Shown here: positions 5,457 to 9,441 of the stretch, piece after piece
How positions within the stretch are numbered: the stretch's first letter is position 1
How the letters are laid out: each line of letters opens with the position of its first letter
Assembly (NCBI GenBank): GCA_947584955.1
Contig: CANPWS010000036.1
Location: forward strand, 1-9,441
Length of the DNA: 9,441 nucleotides
Source: an uncultured Bacilli bacterium
Lineage (GTDB): Bacteria; Bacillota_I; Bacilli_A; RF39; UBA660
Direction: 5' to 3'
Notes under the pieces: model-generated
Databases searched by the model: none
Told to the model about the DNA's origin: nothing
Seen by the model: only the letters and a program-made list of their open reading frames with translations
Program-made: the position numbers and the translations under genes

Positions 5457-5978
5457 ATGAACAAATTAGAACTAATTAATCTTGCAAAGGAAAATGATAA
5501 TGAAAAAAAGTTAAAATCTATATTAAATAAGAAATATAATCAATATGGTTTAAATAAAACTTTTATATCTTTAACAAAAAATAATGAATTAATTTTAAAT
5601 AATTCTAATATCAGTAAAGATGAATTTAACTATATTTTATTTAAAAATTATATTTTATTTAAAAATGCTGGTGGTTCTATTAATAAAGATAGTTTAACAA
5701 TGCAAGATAATGCAAAATTAAGTGTTTTCGATGTTTTATTAAATAATGGACAAATTGAGGAAGCATTAGAACTTTATAGAAATAATTATATTTTTTATGA
5801 AATTTTATGTGCTACTTATTTAATTAGTCTTAAACAAAGTGAAAGTGATAAAATTTCTAATATTAAAAATGAAAATTTAAGTAATACTTATGAAGCTATT
5901 AAAGCATTAAAAAACACTAATATAAGTACTAATAAAAGAAAAAATATTAAAGTATATCAAAAAATATCTCAAAGATAA
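5457..5978 (+). CDS. Hypothetical protein with an in-frame six-residue duplication
   Basis: The protein has 173 residues; I do not recognise its family. It begins MNKLELINLAKENDNEKK, has no signal peptide or membrane segment, and looks helical, Asn/Lys-rich and cytoplasmic. Residues 59-70 are YILFKN twice, encoded by an exact 18-base tandem repeat (5631-5666). The segment from about 88 to 125 (VFDVLLNNGQIEEALELYRNNYIFYE...) has the look of a single TPR-like helical pair, but one unit is not enough to assign that fold. The C-terminus is basic. A strong sigma-A promoter, a 168-nt leader and AAAAGGAGG eight bases before the ATG suggest substantial expression. A bidirectional terminator follows directly. 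The gene is divergent from spoIIIAH, with no sign that it takes part in sporulation. Confidence 0.75.
   Translation: MNKLELINLAKENDNEKKLKSILNKKYNQYGLNKTFISLTKNNELILNNSNISKDEFNYILFKNYILFKNAGGSINKDSLTMQDNAKLSVFDVLLNNGQIEEALELYRNNYIFYEILCATYLISLKQSESDKISNIKNENLSNTYEAIKALKNTNISTNKRKNIKVYQKISQR
5631..5666 (+). repeat. Exact 18-base tandem duplication inside the gene at 5457
   Basis: Two adjacent identical copies (5631-5648 and 5649-5666) encode YILFKN twice in frame. It looks like a recent slippage duplication that preserved the reading frame. Confidence 0.9.
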
Positions 5979-6031
5979 AAAAATTCTATTATTCTTATGT
6001 TAATTTATGTAACATAAATAATAGAATTTTT
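5979..6031. terminator. Bidirectional terminator between the gene at 5457 and the XRE-type gene
   Basis: AAAAATTCTATTAT (5979-5992) pairs over 14 bp with ATAATAGAATTTTT (6018-6031). After a two-base bulge an inner 8-bp stem, TTATGTTA/TAACATAA (5995-6002/6010-6017), closes a seven-base loop. Each strand ends in a T run. It serves the plus gene ending at 5978 and the minus gene ending at 6030, and overlaps the latter's stop codon. Confidence 0.85.
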
Positions 6032-6294
6032 ATTTATTTCTTGGTATGCGATGATTTTTAACAATTGGTCTTTCGACAAATAATTCAAATAACTCTACTT
6101 CTAAAGTATTAGCAATATGACTAATATAATCTAGTCTAGTATTTCTTTTAGCATTTTCTAAGTTAGATACATATGTTGTTGTAGTACCAAGTTTATCTGC
6201 AAAGTCTTCTTGAGACCAATTTCTTTTTAATCTAAAATATCTTATATTATTAGCTAATATTTTACGAGCAGGACTTTTACTTTTGATGATGCAT
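6030..6294 (-). pseudogene. XRE-family DNA-binding regulator, start out of frame with body
   Basis: The frame 6290-6030 (86 residues) is a clear Cro/C1-type helix-turn-helix: ILANNIRYFRLKRNWSQEDFADKL, then GTTTTYVSNLENAKRNTRLD, then IANTLEVELFELF, and a basic tail PIVKNHRIPRNK. A TGA stands directly upstream in that frame and no ATG, GTG or TTG occurs before the domain. The only well-placed start is ATG at 6294-6292, behind an excellent AGGAAAGG, but it reads five codons (MHHQK) and stops at TAA. Removing one base just after that ATG (the C) would give an intact MIIKSKSPARK start. So this is a one-base frameshift, an ATC start, or +1 frameshifting at the early TAA. The body shows no internal stop, which suggests recent damage or a functional oddity. 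Its natural targets are unknown; XRE regulators often bind their own promoters. Confidence 0.7.
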
Positions 6295-6302
6295 CACACA
6301 CC

Positions 6303-6399
6303 TTTCCTAAAAATCTACTAATATTGTAATAATTTTAATCTTTCTTAACCATACTAACTTTGTAGTAAGTTATTAATTAGTATGTTTATTTTTAGGAAA
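6303..6399 (-). promoter_or_regulatory. Nested inverted repeats upstream of the XRE-type gene, able to mask its ribosome binding site
   Basis: A 12-bp perfect inverted repeat (TTTCCTAAAAAT, 6303-6314; ATTTTTAGGAAA, 6388-6399) encloses 73 bases. Inside is a second one, CATACTAA (6350-6357) with TTAGTATG (6377-6384), which itself holds AACTT/AAGTT. In minus-strand RNA the outer helix would cover most of the AGGAAAGG (6308-6301) used by the XRE-type gene. Alternatives are an operator for the regulator (inner repeat) or a tiny terminal-repeat element; I see no flanking target duplication. Confidence 0.55.
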
Positions 6400-6431
6400 T
6401 ATATTAGCTTATTATTTTAATTTAAATAATT

Positions 6432-6474
6432 AAAAAAAACTTTCTCAATTATTTAATTTTGAGAAAGCTTTTTT
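6432..6474. terminator. Terminator after the unknown gene at 6475-7044
   Basis: CTTTCTCAA (6440-6448) and TTGAGAAAG (6459-6467) form a 9-bp stem with an AT-only ten-base loop. On the minus strand it runs into eight T (6439-6432), directly past the TAG at 6477-6475. The plus strand also has a T run, so it may work both ways, but only the minus gene needs it. Confidence 0.85.
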
Positions 6475-7044
6475 CTATTTCTTTTTAGTTACTTCTTTAT
6501 TTGTCTTTGCTAATACTTTTTCATTTTGGATTTTATCTAAGTATTCTTTTCCTTTATCAGTAATAACTAATTCTTCAAATTCCATTACTGATTCATTATT
6601 TTTACTAACAGCAAGATAACCATTATTAATTAAATTATTTATAACATCTGCTTCTATCTCACTAAATTGGATATTAATTCTTGATATTTGAGCATGACTC
6701 ATTGCAGTTATCTTTCTTAATACATACTCTTCTAAATTAATATTATTAAAATATTTTTTTAATAATGATCCCCTTGTTTTTTCTAAATATGATTGTAAAG
6801 TCATTTTATTATTATCTATAATAATATCACTATTTAAATTATACTTATTTTTTATTATTATAGCATCATCTACTGATGAAATATATTTTTTTAAATTATT
6901 AAATTCTATTTTTATATCATGTGGATTATCTATTATTTCCATTGATACTAAATCACTTAATATCATAACTATATCTATTGAATTTACTCTCATAAATTTT
7001 AATATAGCTCCCGCTACTATTTGTTCAAATTTTATTTTTTTCAT
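6475..7044 (-). CDS. Hypothetical protein with a winged-helix-like C-terminal segment
   Basis: The protein has 189 residues from the preferred start; I do not recognise its family. There is no signal peptide or clear membrane helix. The N-terminal half (IVAGAILKFMRVNSIDIVMILSD, from residue 9) looks like a helical bundle. From about 112 to 172 the pattern MSHAQISRINIQFSEIEADVINNLINNGYL, then a short hairpin and ELVITDKGKEYLDKI, is what a winged-helix or PadR/MarR-like domain ends with, so DNA binding is possible. A Lys-rich tail follows. The ATG at 7059 touches GGGGG and cannot be served by it. The ATG at 7044 has that GGGGGA at proper distance, so I chose it. It has a strong promoter and is divergent from the lipoprotein gene at 7185, so it could regulate that gene; this is inference. 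Confidence 0.75.
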   Translation of the reverse strand: MKKIKFEQIVAGAILKFMRVNSIDIVMILSDLVSMEIIDNPHDIKIEFNNLKKYISSVDDAIIIKNKYNLNSDIIIDNNKMTLQSYLEKTRGSLLKKYFNNINLEEYVLRKITAMSHAQISRINIQFSEIEADVINNLINNGYLAVSKNNESVMEFEELVITDKGKEYLDKIQNEKVLAKTNKEVTKKK

Positions 7045-7068
7045 TCTTTCATCCCCCAACGCTTTATG

Positions 7069-7097
7069 ATTATAACATAATATAACTTTTTTGTAAA
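7069..7097 (-). promoter_or_regulatory. Sigma-A promoter of the gene at 6475-7044
   Basis: TTTACA (7097-7092) and TATAAT (7074-7069) have a 17-base spacer. An inverted repeat AACTTT/AAAGTT (7084-7089/7095-7100) overlaps the -35 and could be an operator. Confidence 0.78.
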
Positions 7098-7119
7098 GTT
7101 TTTTATATTTTATTTTTTT

Positions 7120-7148
7120 TTAAAATTATTTAGTTATTATGATATAAT
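7120..7148 (+). promoter_or_regulatory. Promoter of the lipoprotein gene at 7185
   Basis: A perfect TATAAT (7143-7148) stands 36 bases before the ATG. The -35 at 17-base spacing is a weak TTAAAA (7120-7125), which suggests low basal or activator-dependent transcription. AAAGGAAA (7168-7175) is the ribosome binding site. Confidence 0.6.
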
Positions 7149-7184
7149 AGTCTATTAGTTTAAAAAGAAAGGAAATAACTTACT

Positions 7185-9239
7185 ATGAAAAATAATTACT
7201 TATTAAATTTTAATAAATATAATAACTCAAATAATATTATAATTACTAATAATACATATATTAATCCATTAATAAAAACAAATTTGAAAGAAAAAACTTT
7301 TTTAAATATTAATAATTTAAATACTCTTTCTTTTAATATATTTTTAGATAATAAAAATAATGCTGTAGTTAAATTAACTAGTTTATTATTAACACTTGGA
7401 ATACTTACTTCTTGTTCAAATAGTTCTGTTAAAGAAAAGAAAGATATAAATACTAATATTACTTCTACTTTAGAAGATGATGAAAACTCTAAAGAAGAAA
7501 TTAATGATATTTTAAATCTTCTAAATGAAAAAGGTTATAAATGTAATAAAATTGATGGTAATTCAATCTATTTAGAATATTATCCTAAAATTAATAATGA
7601 TACTGATATTATATTTAACTATTCTAACGAAAGTTTTTCTAAATATTTAGATTATAAAAATCCAACATTTGATGATTTATATAATGCTCTTAATAATAAT
7701 AGTAATATTACTGGTACTTTTAAAAAATGGATTAATGAGTATATAGATAATATTAAAGATAATAATCCTAATAAAGATTTATCTATTTTTTACTACAATT
7801 TAAAAAATTTAAAAATTGTTTTAGAAAATGAAAATCAAGTTCAAGAAAAATCTAAAAATAATAATGGAATTGCTTACTTTTCATCAAATAATGATACTAT
7901 TTGTTTTCCTAATAATTATGAAGATAATTTAAAATATGAATGGGGCTTTAAACATGAACTATCTCATTTATGGGAAAATGCTTATCTTAATTATAATAAT
8001 ACTGATATAAGAAGAACTAATCAACTTATGATTGCAGAAATAACTAGAGGTGGTTTACTTAATAATGAAGTAGATATAAATTTTTATCCTATAGGTATTG
8101 GACTTATCGAAGGTATTACTGATTTAATGGTACTTGATAATACTTATTTAAATTATTTTTTCTCAGAATCTGCTTACACTATAGTTAGTGATATTGCTTC
8201 TCTTTTCTGTTCTTTATTTGATTTAAGTGCTTCTTGCTTAAGTGATAAAGGAATTATCTTTATTTTAGAAAAGTTAAATGATTATGGTATTGAAAACTGT
8301 ATTAATTTATTAGAAATGATTGATATATATTATGAATCTCTTACACAAAATGTTACTTTAGGTAATGATATTAGATATGAAATATATGAAATTATTTTTG
8401 AAAATGTAGCTAAAAATCTAGTTATGCAAAATTATTCTAGCGATGATATTTATAAAAAGATTTTTGATATTTTAAATAATACATTAATTGAAAAAGAATT
8501 ATCTAATGATAATTATAAAATGAATGAATATATTGATGTTCAAAAAGAGATTAAGAATAATGTAATTAAAGTTGTAACTGATATTCTTAAAAGTAATAAT
8601 TATGATATTAATTATGATTATGAAAGTATTATTAAAAAGTATGATTTAAATTATGATAAAGAATTTATAAAAGAAGAAAATAATGATAAATTAGATTTGA
8701 AATATTTTTATGTTTATGAAAACTTTGATAATGAAATTAAATTTTGTATTGCTCTATCTGATAAAAATAATGATATAAGATTTTATGATCTTGATTTTAC
8801 TAATGAAATTGATAAAAAAGAAATGTTATGTGGTGATTTTTTAAATGTATTAAATGATCTTGATATTATTAATGTTTATTATGAAGATGAAAAGTTATCT
8901 ATGAATATTAATTATGATAAATGGAAAAATCGTTATGCTGAGGAAGTTAGAAATTCTAAATTATATTATTATGTTTATAAAAAAGATAATAAGCCTGTTA
9001 TTGCTTCTTCTTATGTTGTTGAAGATGCTGAGGATGGTATAATTCTTTATGATCTAGCTTCTCACAAAATTGTAGATTTTGATATTGATGGCGGAGAATA
9101 TTATAAAATTCTTATTGAAAAAGGAATAATTAATGATTTAGGTGATGATTTTTATAATTTAAATACTGATAAATTTCTTGATTATATTTATCAAAGCAAT
9201 CATAAACTGGTTAAGAAAATAAAAAAGAATGTAGACTAA
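7185..9239 (+). CDS. Predicted lipoprotein with an HELSH metallopeptidase-like domain
   Basis: The protein has 684 residues, rich in Asn, Asp and Tyr; I do not recognise a named family. A hydrophobic stretch (about 60-74) ends in the lipobox LTSC with Cys77, then a polar linker (78-105), so the rest should face outside on a lipid anchor. The signal peptide is unusual in being preceded by about 60 Asn-rich residues, with no better start inside. At 255-264, FKHELSHLWE holds HExxH (His257, Glu258, His261). At 307-314, LIEGITDL gives Glu309 in an E-G-x-x-D setting about 48 residues on, the spacing and form of a gluzincin third zinc ligand. A helical region (about 320-470) follows, then a C-terminal part (about 500-684) with YFYVYENFDNEIKFCIALSDK and LYYYVYKKDNKPVIASSYV segments that look like related beta-rich repeats. 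A zinc peptidase acting at the cell surface is the best guess. Confidence 0.75.
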   Translation: MKNNYLLNFNKYNNSNNIIITNNTYINPLIKTNLKEKTFLNINNLNTLSFNIFLDNKNNAVVKLTSLLLTLGILTSCSNSSVKEKKDINTNITSTLEDDENSKEEINDILNLLNEKGYKCNKIDGNSIYLEYYPKINNDTDIIFNYSNESFSKYLDYKNPTFDDLYNALNNNSNITGTFKKWINEYIDNIKDNNPNKDLSIFYYNLKNLKIVLENENQVQEKSKNNNGIAYFSSNNDTICFPNNYEDNLKYEWGFKHELSHLWENAYLNYNNTDIRRTNQLMIAEITRGGLLNNEVDINFYPIGIGLIEGITDLMVLDNTYLNYFFSESAYTIVSDIASLFCSLFDLSASCLSDKGIIFILEKLNDYGIENCINLLEMIDIYYESLTQNVTLGNDIRYEIYEIIFENVAKNLVMQNYSSDDIYKKIFDILNNTLIEKELSNDNYKMNEYIDVQKEIKNNVIKVVTDILKSNNYDINYDYESIIKKYDLNYDKEFIKEENNDKLDLKYFYVYENFDNEIKFCIALSDKNNDIRFYDLDFTNEIDKKEMLCGDFLNVLNDLDIINVYYEDEKLSMNINYDKWKNRYAEEVRNSKLYYYVYKKDNKPVIASSYVVEDAEDGIILYDLASHKIVDFDIDGGEYYKILIEKGIINDLGDDFYNLNTDKFLDYIYQSNHKLVKKIKKNVD

Positions 9240-9302
9240 TAATGTGTTATATTCTTTTTTATTTTTAGATGTACAATTTTTTATGTATATAACAATATGA
9301 TG

Positions 9303-9316
9303 ATTTCTTAAGAAAT
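9303..9316. repeat. Perfect 14-base palindrome between two plus-strand genes
   Basis: ATTTCTTAAGAAAT is a perfect even inverted repeat in the 192-base gap before the gene at 9432. It could be an operator. No T run follows, and I found no clear terminator for the lipoprotein gene in this gap; TGTTATAT/ATATAACA (9245-9252/9287-9294) pair across a 34-base loop, which is too weak to call. Confidence 0.4.
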
Positions 9317-9368
9317 TTATTACTATCATACTTTACTTAAAAAAATAATGTAATATTTTATTTGGGTA

Positions 9369-9396
9369 TTGCATTTTTGTTAATAATGTATATAAT
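9369..9396 (+). promoter_or_regulatory. Sigma-A promoter of the gene starting at 9432
   Basis: TTGCAT (9369-9374) and a perfect TATAAT (9391-9396) have a 16-base spacer. The start near 9403 leaves a short leader holding AAAGGAGG (9418-9425). So this gene is probably transcribed apart from the lipoprotein gene. Confidence 0.72.
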
Positions 9397-9431
9397 TGTA
9401 TTTAATCTTTGACAAAGTAAAGGAGGTTTAT

Positions 9432-9441
9432 ATGGTTAATG
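9432..9441 (+). CDS. Start of a further gene (three codons, cut by window edge)
   Basis: ATG GTT AAT begins six bases after a perfect AAAGGAGG, behind a good promoter. Only Met-Val-Asn is visible, so nothing can be said about the product. Confidence 0.6.

Noticed and set aside
6030..6294. Use of TGA as Trp to read through upstream of the XRE-type domain
   Set aside because: Reading GTG-TGA-TGC as a start would put the start codon against its ribosome binding site, and all other genes use TGG for Trp with no in-frame TGA.
6303..6399. Insertion sequence or MITE
   Set aside because: The 12-bp ends look like terminal repeats, but I see no flanking target duplication and no second copy in the window; kept as a regulatory inverted repeat with this as an alternative.
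9245..9294. Terminator after the lipoprotein gene
   Set aside because: TGTTATAT and ATATAACA can pair, but the loop is 34 bases, the stem is nearly all AT, and no T run follows.

Overview
The window is very AT-rich and has a Gram-positive look: strong AGGAGG-type ribosome binding sites, sigma-A promoters of the TTGACA/TATAAT type, short hairpins followed by T runs as terminators, and a tRNA gene with an encoded CCA end. It also carries three endospore genes side by side (spoIIIAH, gerE and a gerM-like gene), so the source is most likely a spore-forming (or ancestrally spore-forming) low-GC Bacillota, perhaps an uncultured gut Bacilli/Erysipelotrichia-like lineage. Trp is written TGG throughout, and one gene ends in TGA, which fits the standard bacterial code. 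The lineage is an inference from composition and gene content.

Positions 1-5160 all read on the minus strand. In the direction of transcription the order is spoIIIAH, gerE, gerM-like, tRNA-Arg(UCU), a large GH31 family protein, a small three-helix membrane protein, and the first 71 codons of leuS (cut off by the window edge). spoIIIAH stands alone, without spoIIIAA-AG. gerE has a SigK-like promoter and its own terminator, and gerM follows with a SigE-like promoter. The membrane protein gene and leuS overlap by one base (TAATG) and share a promoter inside the end of the GH31 gene. A leader of about 100 nt follows that promoter and contains a terminator directly before the ribosome binding site, plus a possible competing antiterminator.

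Positions 5160-9441 are more accessory in character. They hold a plus-strand gene of unknown function with a long structured leader; a minus-strand XRE-type regulator whose start is out of frame with its body; a minus-strand unknown protein with a winged-helix-like C-terminus; and, divergent from it, a 684-residue plus-strand predicted lipoprotein carrying an HELSH metallopeptidase-like motif. The last ten bases begin another plus-strand gene.

Points that may repay attention are the leuS-operon leader, the GH31 protein that lacks several expected active-site aspartates, the orphan spoIIIAH-gerE-gerM block, the frame-disrupted regulator with a ribosome-binding-site-sequestering inverted repeat, and the lipoprotein with a 60-residue Asn-rich extension ahead of its signal peptide. 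No mobile element, CRISPR array or complete new multi-gene system could be demonstrated.
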